Shown: one piece after another, positions 7,540 through 16,259 of the stretch | How the letters are laid out: each line of letters begins with the position of its first letter | Numbering within the stretch: position 1 is the stretch's first letter | Source of the DNA: Clostridia bacterium | GTDB taxonomy: Bacteria; Bacillota; Clostridia; Monoglobales; Monoglobaceae | Length of the DNA stretch: 32,426 nucleotides | Direction of reading: 5' to 3' | NCBI GenBank assembly: GCA_017436245.1 | Contig: JAFSDN010000095.1 | Coordinates: 1 to 32,426 of the forward strand | The notes under the pieces: model-generated | The model's database searches: none | The model's input: only the letters and a program-made list of their open reading frames with translations | What the model was told of the DNA's origin: nothing | Position numbers and translations under genes: made by a program

Positions 7540-9240
7540 TTACATTTTTTCCGGAGCATTAATCTTCAGCATCTTCAAAATGCCCTGAATAACAATTCTT
7601 GTGCTGTCAACCAGCTTCAAACGTGCATTCATCACCGACTCGTCTTCAACCTTAACACGGCATGCATTATAGAAGGTATGAAAAGCCGATGCCAAATCCA
7701 TAACATATCTTGTAATCTTTGCAGGTTCACGGGTTTCGGCAGCCATACGTATTTCTTCAGGAAGGTCACAGAGCTTTTTCAGAAGTGCAATTTCTTCCTT
7801 TTCAGTGAGAACTTCTGCCGAAATATCCGCAAAAGGCTTAACTTCAATTCCTTCTTCTTTAAGAACACGGATTATACTGCATATTCTTGCATGAGCATAC
7901 TGAACGTAAAAAACAGGGTTCTCGCTCTCCTGCTTAACAGCAAGGTCAAGGTCAAAATCAAGGTGACTTCCTGCCATGCGCATATTAAAAAGAAATCTTG
8001 CCGCATCAACCGAAACATCCTCAAGAAGGTCGGTCAATGTTATGGCTTTTCCCGTTCTCTTGGACATCCTCACAGCCTCGCCGTCACGTGTAAGACGAAC
8101 AAGCTGCATAATTGAAACCTCAAACTTATCGGGGTCAATACCGCAAGCCGCAAGTGCCGCCTTCATTCTTGCAATATGTCCGTGGTGGTCTGCCCCCCAC
8201 ACATCAATGACCAAATCAAAGCCTCTTGTTTCAATCTTGTTGATATGATATGCAATGTCTGCCGCAAAATATGTGGGAATTCCATTCTGACGAACAAGAA
8301 CCTCGTTCTTTTCAAGTCCCATTTTTTCGCAGTTTATCCAGATTGCACCATCCTCCTCATAGGTATAGCCTGCCTTGGTCAGACGGTCAATTGCTTCCTG
8401 AACCTTTCCGTTTTTGTGGAGCTCACTTTCACGGAACCATACATCATAAAAAATACGGTATTTTTCAAGGTCTGTTTTGAGATATGCAACATTCTTTTCC
8501 AATGCATAAGCAACAAGCGCCGCCTTGCGTTCTTCGGAGGATGTTTCAAGATACTTGTCGCCCTCAATTTCAATAAAAGCCTTTGCGTGTTCAGTTATGT
8601 CATCACCGTGGTAGCCATCCTCAGGGAACTCAATTGCATCTTCTCCTTTGAGTTGCTGAATGTATCTTGCCTCCAGGGACTTACCGAATTTTTCAATCTG
8701 ATTTCCTGCGTCATTCACATAAAACTCACGGGTAACATCATAGCCTGCATATTCAAGAACGCTTGCCATACAGTCCCCCAGAGCACCGCCGCGGGCATTA
8801 CCCATGTGCATAGGACCCGTTGGGTTTGCACTGACAAATTCAACCATAACCTTTTTGCCCTTGCCCATTTCAATTTTTCCGTAATCACTACCCTTTTCTT
8901 CAATCTCACGGATTACGTCATAAAGTCTTGAGTTGGAAAGATAAAAATTGATAAAGCCTGCTCCTGCAACCTCAACCCTCTCGATTTCACCGCCCGTCTC
9001 AATGCCTTCGGCTATTGCCTCGGCAATTTTACGTGGCGGCATACGTAATGACTTTGCAAGAAGCATTGCAATATTGCAGGCAAAGTCGCCGTGCTGTTCA
9101 TCCTTTGGAACTTCAAGCTGAATTTTTTCGTCAATATCAATTTCCTCCGCAACTGTAAGAATGCCCTTTTCCACAGCCGTCAAAAACGCCGATTTCACAG
9201 CCTGTCCGATTTTTTCCTTTGAATTCTCAATAATGCTCAT
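7540..9240 (-). CDS. argS: Arginyl-tRNA synthetase
   Basis: This class Ic synthetase charges tRNA-Arg with arginine in the cytoplasm. Features in order are an Arg-tRNA-synthetase N-terminal domain (about 1-90), the HIGH-type motif HMGN in NPTGPMHMGNARGG, the Rossmann core, the KMSKS-type motif MSKRTGK, and a DALR anticodon-binding domain with the family's C-terminal end (KMLKINAPEKM). The length of about 566 residues is normal. I prefer the ATG at 9240 (GGAG about 6 nt upstream); the in-frame ATG at 9252 adds four residues and has its own GAGG, so either is possible. No T-box leader is visible in the 45-bp gap to the upstream DUF1934 gene. Confidence 0.96.
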   Translation of the reverse strand: MSIIENSKEKIGQAVKSAFLTAVEKGILTVAEEIDIDEKIQLEVPKDEQHGDFACNIAMLLAKSLRMPPRKIAEAIAEGIETGGEIERVEVAGAGFINFYLSNSRLYDVIREIEEKGSDYGKIEMGKGKKVMVEFVSANPTGPMHMGNARGGALGDCMASVLEYAGYDVTREFYVNDAGNQIEKFGKSLEARYIQQLKGEDAIEFPEDGYHGDDITEHAKAFIEIEGDKYLETSSEERKAALVAYALEKNVAYLKTDLEKYRIFYDVWFRESELHKNGKVQEAIDRLTKAGYTYEEDGAIWINCEKMGLEKNEVLVRQNGIPTYFAADIAYHINKIETRGFDLVIDVWGADHHGHIARMKAALAACGIDPDKFEVSIMQLVRLTRDGEAVRMSKRTGKAITLTDLLEDVSVDAARFLFNMRMAGSHLDFDLDLAVKQESENPVFYVQYAHARICSIIRVLKEEGIEVKPFADISAEVLTEKEEIALLKKLCDLPEEIRMAAETREPAKITRYVMDLASAFHTFYNACRVKVEDESVMNARLKLVDSTRIVIQGILKMLKINAPEKM

Positions 9241-9285
9241 TTTTATCTCCATTCTGCCTCAATGGCACAAAATTTCTTAACTTCA

Positions 9286-9729
9286 TTATGAAACAATTTT
9301 ATCAACTGTCAGCTTCAAACGGTTTGTAAGATAATCACGGTTGTCAATATCCAGAATGTATTCAATATCAAGATTACCGCCGTCTTCACTCAGATTATTT
9401 TCCACCGACACAGGATTCACCCCAACGGGAATAACCCCAAATGGCGTGTTGTAGCTGCACAGGCATTTTTCCCCAAGCCGAAACTCCATACGGCTGTTAT
9501 ACTTTCCACGTCGGGTCATACACACAGCATCCTCCGACACCTTTATTGTGGTTGTGGTTTCCTCAAAGCCCGTAAGCTCGCTTTCTTCATATATTATATA
9601 AAACTTTCCGTTCTTTTTTGCAAAGGTTCCTTTTGTCTGAAGTTCAATTTCATCAATTTGTCCTTCACCCTCAGCACTTTGCAAGGTTTTCAGATAAATC
9701 ATCGCATTGTTTTCCAATATTGTAGTCAT
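9286..9729 (-). CDS. DUF1934 domain protein (YwiB-like beta-barrel)
   Basis: The protein of up to 147 residues matches the DUF1934/YwiB type: a small calycin-like beta-barrel with alternating strands such as GKFYIIYEESELTG and a C-terminal strand DYLTNRLKLTV. The function is unknown. It commonly lies next to argS in Firmicutes, as it does here. The start is uncertain: the ATG at 9729 directly abuts the AAAGGA sequence, which is too close, so initiation may occur at a codon about 12-27 nt downstream (TTG at 9717 or ATG at 9702). It lies between murI and argS in a co-directional run. Confidence 0.85.
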   Translation of the reverse strand: MTTILENNAMIYLKTLQSAEGEGQIDEIELQTKGTFAKKNGKFYIIYEESELTGFEETTTTIKVSEDAVCMTRRGKYNSRMEFRLGEKCLCSYNTPFGVIPVGVNPVSVENNLSEDGGNLDIEYILDIDNRDYLTNRLKLTVDKIVS

Positions 9730-9766
9730 TCCTTTCCCAGTATCAAAAACTCAAACACAAGTCCGA

Positions 9767-10573
9767 TTAATACTTTTCTATATCAATCTTTTTGATATTC
9801 CCCTTAATCGGACAGCTCAAAAACATATTTCCAAACTCTGCAAAGGTTTCGGCTGAATCGCTCACAAAATAATTATATTGCCCTGAGTCCGAGTGACTCA
9901 GCTTGTCACATAAGCTCAGCCTCTCAAGAGCAAATCCGGCCGCCTCAGCTCCCGAGTCAATCAGCACAACATCCTCACCCATAATTTCACTTATTATGGG
10001 CTTCAAAAGAGGATAATGCGTGCAGCCGAGTATCAGAGTGTCAACATCCTGTGCCTTTATCTCCTCAAGGTATTCTTCAGCAAAAAGCCTTGCAACAGCC
10101 TTGTCGGCATAACCGTTTTCAACCAGCGGAACAAACATGGGACAAGCCTTCTGAAACACTTTAGCCTCCGGACATATGCTTTTTATATACTCAATATATT
10201 TTCCGCTTTTCACTGTACCGCTTGTGCCAAGAACACCAATACGTTTTGATTTTGTAGCCTTCACCGCAGCCTTTGCCGCCGGTTCAACCACACCGATTAT
10301 TTCCGTACCGAATTCGCTTGAAATCCACGGGAGTGCCGCACTGCTTGCCGTTCCGCAAGCAATAATAATCATTTTTATGTCAAAGGTTTCAAGAAAACGA
10401 ATGTCCTGCCTCACATATTTCAGCAAGGTCTCCCTTTCCCGTGTGCCATAGGGAACTCTGCCCGTGTCACCAAAATAAATCACATCTTCACCGGGCATAA
10501 TCCGCATAATCTCTCTGACACAAGTAAGACCGCCAAGTCCCGAATCAAAAACACCAATTGGTCTTTTATCCAT
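9767..10573 (-). CDS. murI: Glutamate racemase
   Basis: This enzyme interconverts L- and D-glutamate for peptidoglycan precursors. The two catalytic cysteines are present: Cys73 in IACGTAS and Cys184 in GCTHYPLL. The N-terminal substrate motif VFDSGLGG and PYG at about 41-43 are conserved. The ATG at 10573 is the better start, with AAGGA 9 nt upstream. A TTG at 10582 overlaps the ddl stop codon, but it is only 0-2 nt from the Shine-Dalgarno. The gene follows ddl directly, so D-Glu and D-Ala-D-Ala supply are encoded together. Length of 268 residues is normal. Confidence 0.96.
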   Translation of the reverse strand: MDKRPIGVFDSGLGGLTCVREIMRIMPGEDVIYFGDTGRVPYGTRERETLLKYVRQDIRFLETFDIKMIIIACGTASSAALPWISSEFGTEIIGVVEPAAKAAVKATKSKRIGVLGTSGTVKSGKYIEYIKSICPEAKVFQKACPMFVPLVENGYADKAVARLFAEEYLEEIKAQDVDTLILGCTHYPLLKPIISEIMGEDVVLIDSGAEAAGFALERLSLCDKLSHSDSGQYNYFVSDSAETFAEFGNMFLSCPIKGNIKKIDIEKY

Positions 10574-10578
10574 CACTG

Positions 10579-11634
10579 TCAATCCTTTCTTGCCAAAGCA
10601 AGTTCAATGTGTTTATCAATAATCTCTTTCATTGACAACCCCGAACAATTCCAAACCTTCGGATACATACTGATTGGCGTAAAGCCCGGAATTGTGTTAA
10701 TTTCATTCAGCAAAATTCTGCCGTTGCGGCGGTCAATAAAAAAGTCAACACGCGAATGACCTCGGCACTCGCAAATTCTGTATGCCCGAACAGCATATTC
10801 TTTTATCTTTCTTTCTGTTTCAGCATCAACCTCTGCAGGAATAATCAGCTGGGATGATGCGTCATTATACTTTGCATCAAAGTCATAAAACTCCTTGGCA
10901 GGCTTGATTTCACCAAGAACGTCTGCTGTCACGGGTTCAAAGTTTCCCATGACACCGCACTCAACCTCACGCGCATCAATTGATTCCTCAATCAGAACCT
11001 TATAGTCGTGTTCAAGAGCAAGGTTAATGCCCGAAACAAGCTCCTCACGGTTTGAAGCCTTTGTCACCCCAACCGAAGACCCTGCCGATGAAGGCTTGAT
11101 AAAACAAGGATAACCCAGCTTTGTTTCAATTGTTTCAAAATCAATTTCATCACCAAGCTTCATTTCAACCCAGGGCGTTTGGGGTATACCGGCCTTGTCA
11201 AACAATATTTTTGCAATACATTTGTCCATACAAACAGCACTGCCGATAATGTCACTGCCCACACATGGAATCCCTGCCAGCTTACAAAGCCCCTGAACAG
11301 TTCCGTCCTCGCCGTTTTTGCCGTGGAGAACAGGATATACAACATCAATACCTATTCTTTCAATACCCGATTCACCAAATTTCAGCAAAGCCTTGTCGTT
11401 ACTGTCGGGCGAGATAACCGCAGGAACAGTTTTTTTCTTTTCCCATGTATGATTTCTTATATTCTCAATTTCTCCGTCGTAAAACAACCACTTTCCGTCA
11501 TTTGTTATTCCAACAGGAAAAACCTCATATTTATCTCTGTCAATGTTTTCAAGAACAGCCGATGCCGAAACCTCGGACACCGAATGTTCACTGGATACAC
11601 CGCCAAAGAGCACACAAACGTTCAACTTTTTCAT
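10579..11634 (-). CDS. ddl: D-alanine--D-alanine ligase
   Basis: This ATP-grasp enzyme of 351 residues joins two D-Ala for peptidoglycan precursors. Visible features are the N-terminal VLFGGVSSEHSVS segment, the PVLHGKNGEDGTVQG motif, the ATP-grasp loop KPSSAGSSVGV, and the C-terminal metal and substrate segment LLNEINTIPGFTPISMYPK. Tyr-type specificity for D-Ala over D-Lac cannot be settled by eye. The ATG at 11634 has AGGA about 10 nt upstream and gives the family's standard N-terminus; the frame extends upstream into AT-rich sequence that overlaps the promoter. It is the first gene of the minus-strand run and has its own promoter. Confidence 0.96.
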   Translation of the reverse strand: MKKLNVCVLFGGVSSEHSVSEVSASAVLENIDRDKYEVFPVGITNDGKWLFYDGEIENIRNHTWEKKKTVPAVISPDSNDKALLKFGESGIERIGIDVVYPVLHGKNGEDGTVQGLCKLAGIPCVGSDIIGSAVCMDKCIAKILFDKAGIPQTPWVEMKLGDEIDFETIETKLGYPCFIKPSSAGSSVGVTKASNREELVSGINLALEHDYKVLIEESIDAREVECGVMGNFEPVTADVLGEIKPAKEFYDFDAKYNDASSQLIIPAEVDAETERKIKEYAVRAYRICECRGHSRVDFFIDRRNGRILLNEINTIPGFTPISMYPKVWNCSGLSMKEIIDKHIELALARKD

Positions 11635-11657
11635 CAAAATCAATCCTAACATCAAAT

Positions 11658-11686
11658 ATTTTAAAACAAATCTCAATAAAAATCAA
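11658..11686 (-). promoter_or_regulatory. Sigma-A-type promoter for ddl
   Basis: On the minus strand, TTGATT (11686-11681), a 17-nt spacer and TAAAAT (11663-11658), about 24 nt before the ddl start codon. It lies back-to-back with the putative spoIIR promoter, whose -35 box begins 4 bp away. Confidence 0.65.
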
Positions 11687-11689
11687 TAT

Positions 11690-11717
11690 GTATAAACAAA
11701 AAAAAGTTGTCAATACT
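11690..11717 (+). promoter_or_regulatory. Putative sigma-F/G-type promoter for spoIIR
   Basis: GTATA at 11690-11694, a 14-nt spacer, then GTCAATACT at 11709-11717, which matches the forespore -10 pattern GGnnAnAnT with one mismatch. SpoIIR is known to be transcribed by sigma-F in Bacillus, so both position and pattern fit. A sigma-A pattern in the same stretch is poor. Confidence 0.55.
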
Positions 11718-11760
11718 TTCATTATATTATCACAATCAACCAAAGAAAGGAAAAAAACTT

Positions 11761-12378
11761 ATGCAATACATAAACAAGCATCGCCTTTTGGCTTTATTCC
11801 TTGTTTTAACACTTTTATTCACGGCATTCCTGTCCTATGCTCAAAAAATCGGCAATGACATTTCAAATTCCGTTATGCGGCTTCACATCATCGCCAACAG
11901 CAACACCGAAACCGACCAGAGCATGAAGCTCAGAATCCGCAATCGGGTTCTGAGTGAAACCCAAAACATATTCACCAATGCCCAATCCACCGAAGAAACA
12001 ATTTCGCAAGCAAGAAAAAACATCAGTCTCATCCGCAAAATTGCCGAAGACGAGGTAGAGCGCATGGGCTTTGATTACAAGGTCAAGGTAACCATTGGAA
12101 GGTTTCCTTTCCCCACAAAAAACTATGGCAATCTTACCCTTCCTGCCGGCAAATATAACGCCGTGCGCATTGAATTGGGTGAGGCTCAGGGCAAAAACTG
12201 GTGGTGCGTTCTTTATCCTCCCCTTTGCTTCACCGACGGAGTGCTTTCCGCCTCATCCGATGCCATGACAAAGCTTGAAAACAGCCTTTCCGAAGATGAA
12301 TTCAGTTTAATCTCACAAAAAACCACCCCCGTGAAGGTCAGGTTCAAAATTGTTGAGGTATTTCAAAATCTGTTTTAG
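11761..12378 (+). CDS. spoIIR: Stage II sporulation protein R
   Basis: SpoIIR is the signalling protein secreted by the forespore that triggers SpoIIGA to process pro-sigma-E in the mother cell. The 205-residue product has an N-terminal hydrophobic signal or anchor (about 8-25), the conserved start of the family domain ([10 protein letters not shown], followed by KLRIRNRVL) and the hallmark segments [11 protein letters not shown] and [15 protein letters not shown] chose the ATG at 11761 because AAAGGA lies 9 nt upstream. It is the only plus-strand gene in this stretch and its stop codon overlaps that of the converging tsaD gene. Its presence indicates an endospore-former. Confidence 0.95.
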   Translation: MQYINKHRLLALFLVLTLLFTAFLSYAQKIGNDISNSVMRLHIIANSNTETDQSMKLRIRNRVLSETQNIFTNAQSTEETISQARKNISLIRKIAEDEVERMGFDYKVKVTIGRFPFPTKNYGNLTLPAGKYNAVRIELGEAQGKNWWCVLYPPLCFTDGVLSASSDAMTKLENSLSEDEFSLISQKTTPVKVRFKIVEVFQNLF

Positions 12379-13379
12379 CCCAGTTGCAGGTTTGCCACCG
12401 CATTCAGCGACATATCTGCAATTGCGCCGTTACGATATTCATAATACGCGGCGCAGCCAATCATTGCCGCATTATCAGTGCAGAGCGACATTGAAGGACA
12501 AACAAAGGTCATACCCTTTTTTGCCGCCAGCATTTCCACGCGCTCACGCAAAGCCTTGTTCGCCGCAACTCCCCCTGCAAGAGCAAGGTTTTTTACACCG
12601 TATTTTTCGGCACATTCAATCAAATGACGGCTGAGAACATCGGTCACCGCTTCTTGAAAGGATGCCGCAACATCAGCCTTGTTTATTTCAATTCCCTTTT
12701 GCTCGGCATTGTGAATATAGTTTATAACTGCCGTTTTAACACCGCTGAAGCTGAAATCAAATCCATCTTCACCCATATTCACCCGTGGGAACTTTATTGC
12801 CTCAGGATTGCCGTCTTTCGCACATTTTTGAATTGCAGGCCCACCGGGGTAGCCCAGTCCAAGAACCCTTGAAACCTTGTCAAAGGCTTCGCCTGCCGCA
12901 TCATCATTGGTTTTTGCAAGAACCTCATAGGTAAAATAATCCTTTACATACACAATATGACTATGTCCGCCCGATGCCACAAGGCACACAAAAGGCGGCT
13001 TGAAGTCAGGATGTTCAATATAATTTGCACATATATGCCCCTTTATGTGATGGACAGGAATTAACGGTTTTTCAGCCATAAAGCTAAGTCCCTTTGCCGT
13101 AGAAACCCCCACAAGCAAAGCACCAACAAGCCCCGGGCCGTATGTCACGGCAATTGCATCAACATCATTGATTGTCATGCCGCAATCACTCAGAGCCTTG
13201 TCAACAACATCGCTGATATTTTCAATATGTTTTCTGGAAGCCACCTCCGGAACAACACCGCCAAAGGTCTTGTGAAGCTCTATTTGAGTGTTTATCACGT
13301 TTGAAAGGACTTTTGTTCCGTCTTCAACAACCGCTGCTGCAGTTTCGTCGCAGGAGCTTTCTATGGCAAGAATCTTCAT
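12375..13379 (-). CDS. tsaD: tRNA N6-adenosine threonylcarbamoyltransferase
   Basis: TsaD transfers the threonylcarbamoyl group from TC-AMP to A37 of ANN-decoding tRNAs (t6A). The 334-residue ASKHA-fold protein starts with [17 protein letters not shown] and has the metal-binding His111 and His115 in [11 protein letters not shown], then [11 protein letters not shown] and the C-terminal ALAGGVAAN and CTDNAAMI motifs. I chose the ATG at 13379 because it gives the standard N-terminus; frames further upstream have no support. The gene follows rimI and the Sua5 fusion, so two t6A steps (Sua5/TsaC and TsaD) are encoded together. The partners TsaB and TsaE are not in the window. The stop codon overlaps that of spoIIR on the opposite strand. 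Confidence 0.97.
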   Translation of the reverse strand: MKILAIESSCDETAAAVVEDGTKVLSNVINTQIELHKTFGGVVPEVASRKHIENISDVVDKALSDCGMTINDVDAIAVTYGPGLVGALLVGVSTAKGLSFMAEKPLIPVHHIKGHICANYIEHPDFKPPFVCLVASGGHSHIVYVKDYFTYEVLAKTNDDAAGEAFDKVSRVLGLGYPGGPAIQKCAKDGNPEAIKFPRVNMGEDGFDFSFSGVKTAVINYIHNAEQKGIEINKADVAASFQEAVTDVLSRHLIECAEKYGVKNLALAGGVAANKALRERVEMLAAKKGMTFVCPSMSLCTDNAAMIGCAAYYEYRNGAIADMSLNAVANLQLG

Positions 13380-13419
13380 TGTTATAACCATTCCTTTCTG
13401 TGTCAAAAGCACAAACCTG

Positions 13420-13442
13420 AGTCTGAAAAATTCTTTCAGACT
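13420..13442 (-). repeat. Hairpin at the end of rimI, possible remnant of the 105-bp element
   Basis: AGTCTGAAA-aattc-TTTCAGACT, a 9-bp perfect stem that straddles the rimI stop codon. The stem end and the sequence that follows on the minus strand (TTTTTCAGACT, then a GTTTGTG- and CAGAAAGGAA-like leader) resemble the 3' end and right flank of the 105-bp element before prfA. It could be a deletion remnant of that element or a weak attenuator. Confidence 0.6.
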
Positions 13443-13888
13443 CCCCTATTCTCCGTCAGTAGCTTTTTCATTACAATTCCATCTTCCTTGCCGTCATAAT
13501 ATCCTTTTCTGACAGCAATTTCGTCATATCCCATTTTTGCATACAACTGTCGGGCAGGAACATTCCCCACCCTGACTTCAAGATTGATTTCAAAAATCCC
13601 CTGTGCAATGCAATACTCCTCAAGCCTTCCAAGCATTCCCTCTGCAATGCCATGTCGTCTGAACGATTTCAGAACACCAACATTCATAATATCAGCACTT
13701 CCGCACATATTCCACAGCCCTGCATAACCGGCAACTTCGCCGTCAACAAGAGCCACAACATAATATGCCAGCTTGTTTTCAAGCTCTTTTTCAAAAGTAT
13801 TTCTTGCATAGCCGGACGCAAAACAATCTTCTTCAACCTTAACAAGTCCGTCAATATGCCCGGGATTCATTTTTTCATATACCGTCAT
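13436..13888 (-). CDS. rimI: Ribosomal protein S18-alanine N-acetyltransferase
   Basis: The 150-residue GNAT acetyltransferase has the acetyl-CoA loop [11 protein letters not shown] (about 76-86) and the RimI-like C-terminal region [16 protein letters not shown] and EDGIVMKK. By family it acetylates the N-terminal alanine of S18, although clostridial members may have other targets. Its ATG overlaps the TGA of the upstream Sua5-YwlE gene as ATGA, so translation is probably coupled. The rimI-tsaD neighbourhood is conserved across many Firmicutes, usually with tsaB and tsaE. Confidence 0.9.
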   Translation of the reverse strand: MTVYEKMNPGHIDGLVKVEEDCFASGYARNTFEKELENKLAYYVVALVDGEVAGYAGLWNMCGSADIMNVGVLKSFRRHGIAEGMLGRLEEYCIAQGIFEINLEVRVGNVPARQLYAKMGYDEIAVRKGYYDGKEDGIVMKKLLTENRGV

Positions 13889-15309
13889 AATTCAATCTTC
13901 TCAATAAGCCGTTTTAATTCAACGGCACAATTTTCATATATTTCAATATCGCCGCCGTAAGGGTCGGCAACATCACCAAACTCACCCACAAACTCTTTAA
14001 GGGTGAAAACCTTTTCATCATCAAACAAAGTCCACTTGTGGCTCGTTGTCATCGCAAGAACAATATCAGCACAATCAAGCATCTCCTGTGTTGTCTGTAT
14101 TGGAACGTGCGATTTCAAATCAATTCCCCATTTTGACACCGCCTCAACAGCCTTTTCTTCAGCCCCACGTGCTCCAAGAACACAAAGTCCGGAAGATGAT
14201 GCAACACCATTTTTGCCAAGACTGTTGAAGATTCCTTCAGCCATGGGACTTCGGCAGGTATTTCCCGTGCAGACAAAGAGCACCGATTTTGCAGTTTGTG
14301 CATCAAGACGTTTTCCTGCCGCCGCCTTGTATAATCTGTTTTTAACAGCACGCCAGAGCCCCTCATCGAGAATTTCAGGAGCGTAAACCTCCCTTGCCCC
14401 CACCTTGTCACATTCACGAAGACAATCAAAGAGCCTTTTTGCCGCACTTTCGGGCGAAGATTTTGACCCAAGTGAAATAAAATGCACGCAAACGGGCAAA
14501 ATATCCTTCATTTCATCAAAAGCTATAACTGCCACTTTCCCAAAGACAGCACGCTTTGAAAGAAACTCCCTCTCAGCTTCGTCATCGCCACCGAGAATAT
14601 AAACAAGGGCTTTTGGCGAATAATGCTTATATTTCATTCCTGGAGCTTTTGGAATATCATCCTTTTTCACTTCACTGCTGATGCGAACATCCCCAAGAAC
14701 TTCCCGAAGCTGTTCAACCGAAACACCACCAGGCCGCAAAACCGTCGGGGTTTCCGAGGTCATATCAATCACCGTGGATTCAACCCCCACACGGGCATCA
14801 CCGCCTCGGATTATACCTGCAACCCTGCCGTTCAAATCCTCAAAAACGTGTTCAAAAGTGGTGGGGCTTGGTTTTCCCGAAATATTGGCGCTGGGTGCCG
14901 CAAGAGGAACACCGCAAGCCCTGATGAACGCACGTGCAGTTTCATTTTCGGGAATTCTTATACCAACAGTGTTCAGACCGGCAGAAACACAGCCCGGAAT
15001 AATCTCTTTCTTTTTCAAAATCATCGTCAAAGGTCCCGGCCAGAATTTTTCAGCAAGGAGCCTTGCCCCCTGAGGTATTTCCTCAACAAAGCCCTCAACC
15101 TCCGAAAGTTCCGAAACGTGAACAATCAGCGGATTATCCGAAGGTCGGCCTTTTGCTTCAAAAATCTTTGCAACGGCAGCCTCGTCAAGAGCATTTGCCC
15201 CAAGACCGTAAACAGTCTCGGTTGGGAATGTCACCGTTTCGCCGTTCTTTATCAATTCCGCAGCAGCCTGCAAATCCTCGGCTGTTGCCTCAAAAATTCT
15301 TGTTTCCAT
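13885..15309 (-). CDS. Fusion of Sua5/TsaC-type TC-AMP synthase and YwlE-type arginine phosphatase
   Basis: This 474-residue protein joins two enzymes. Residues about 5-240 are a Sua5/YrdC synthase (FPTETVYGLGANA, KGRPSDNPL, LAAPSANISGKPSPT), which makes threonylcarbamoyl-AMP for t6A. A Sua5 C-terminal domain follows from the PGMKYKHYSP motif to about residue 330. Residues 341-474 are a low-molecular-weight phosphatase with P-loop CTGNTCRS (Cys347, Arg353) and general acid Asp449 in ADPYGG. Thr351 in the P-loop is the residue that favours phosphoarginine in YwlE, so an arginine phosphatase is likely. In Bacillus the two are separate, nearby genes (ywlC, ywlE). There is no stop codon or frameshift between the halves. 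GAGGG lies 8 nt before the ATG. Confidence 0.93.
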   Translation of the reverse strand: METRIFEATAEDLQAAAELIKNGETVTFPTETVYGLGANALDEAAVAKIFEAKGRPSDNPLIVHVSELSEVEGFVEEIPQGARLLAEKFWPGPLTMILKKKEIIPGCVSAGLNTVGIRIPENETARAFIRACGVPLAAPSANISGKPSPTTFEHVFEDLNGRVAGIIRGGDARVGVESTVIDMTSETPTVLRPGGVSVEQLREVLGDVRISSEVKKDDIPKAPGMKYKHYSPKALVYILGGDDEAEREFLSKRAVFGKVAVIAFDEMKDILPVCVHFISLGSKSSPESAAKRLFDCLRECDKVGAREVYAPEILDEGLWRAVKNRLYKAAAGKRLDAQTAKSVLFVCTGNTCRSPMAEGIFNSLGKNGVASSSGLCVLGARGAEEKAVEAVSKWGIDLKSHVPIQTTQEMLDCADIVLAMTTSHKWTLFDDEKVFTLKEFVGEFGDVADPYGGDIEIYENCAVELKRLIEKIEL

Positions 15310-15343
15310 AGAAACAACCCTCTTTTTGTAAATTAATTTCTAA

Positions 15344-16189
15344 TCATACACTTCTGAATCCTCGACCGATAATTTCACTACTGGTAGTAACAATGATAAA
15401 GGCGCCGGAATCAATTTCTTTAATTTTCTTTTTAAGCCTTATTGCCTCTGCTCGTTTGCATACCGTATGAAGCATTTCCTTTTGGTCTTTCGTATACTCT
15501 CCGACAACACCGTTAACAGTAACGCCGTGGTGAAGATTTTCCATAATATACTGCGAAATTTCGTCTCGCTTTGTTGTTATTACAATAAAATATTTACAAG
15601 TATTCAGGCTTTCAATAACGCTGTCAACCAAAAATGCCTTTGCAAATAACCCAAGGAGCGAAAACAAACCCACTTTCATATTGAAAACAAAAATCGAACT
15701 CGCCGCAACAAAGAAATCAACCACCAGTAAAGCTTTTCCGACATCCAGCTTTGTATATTTTTTCAAAATCAGAGCCGCAATATCAGTTCCGCCGGAAGAC
15801 GAACCGCTGTTAAAAATCATTGCCGAACCAATAGCGGTGAGTAATACAGCATAAACCAGTTCCAAAAGCGGTTGATTTGTCAATGGATTGGAAATTGGTA
15901 TAAACAATTCAAAAACATATGTAAGAGCCGAATAAAACATACTGCAATACATAGTTTTAATAAGATTCTGACGCTCCAGAAACAAAAAGCCCAACAACAA
16001 AAGCGTAATATTTAAAATTAAAATCCACACAGCAGGAGTTATGGGAGAAAGTCGTCCCAAAACAGTACCAATACCGGTTACCCCACCTGTTGCAAAACCA
16101 TTAGGGATTTTAAAGAAGTATACTCCCACAGACAGAAATACACATCCTATATTCATAAATAAGAAATTTTTCAGCTTATTGCTTTTCAT
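15344..16189 (-). CDS. YitT family membrane protein (DUF161 plus DUF2179)
   Basis: The 281-residue protein has five to six hydrophobic segments in its first two thirds, including the family signature around FATGGVTGIGTVL and NSGSSSGGTDIAALIL, and a cytosolic DUF2179 domain at the C-terminus (about 205-280; for example HHGVTVNGVVGEYT). The function of the family is unknown; a transport role is suspected. The ATG at 16189 has GAGGGTG about 9 nt upstream. It lies between prfA and the Sua5-YwlE fusion in the same direction. Confidence 0.9.
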   Translation of the reverse strand: MKSNKLKNFLFMNIGCVFLSVGVYFFKIPNGFATGGVTGIGTVLGRLSPITPAVWILILNITLLLLGFLFLERQNLIKTMYCSMFYSALTYVFELFIPISNPLTNQPLLELVYAVLLTAIGSAMIFNSGSSSGGTDIAALILKKYTKLDVGKALLVVDFFVAASSIFVFNMKVGLFSLLGLFAKAFLVDSVIESLNTCKYFIVITTKRDEISQYIMENLHHGVTVNGVVGEYTKDQKEMLHTVCKRAEAIRLKKKIKEIDSGAFIIVTTSSEIIGRGFRSV

Positions 16190-16259
16190 ATATTGCACAC
16201 CCTCAAAATGATTAACGCACACCTTCTTAAACCAGCAATCAATTTAAGCCATATAACAA

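Noticed and set aside
9241..9285. T-box leader for argS
   Set aside because: The gap is only 45 bp and shows no antiterminator or T-box motif; argS is inside an operon.
14623..15336. 237-codon open frame on the plus strand
   Set aside because: Antisense to the Sua5-YwlE fusion, with no family features or ribosome binding site.
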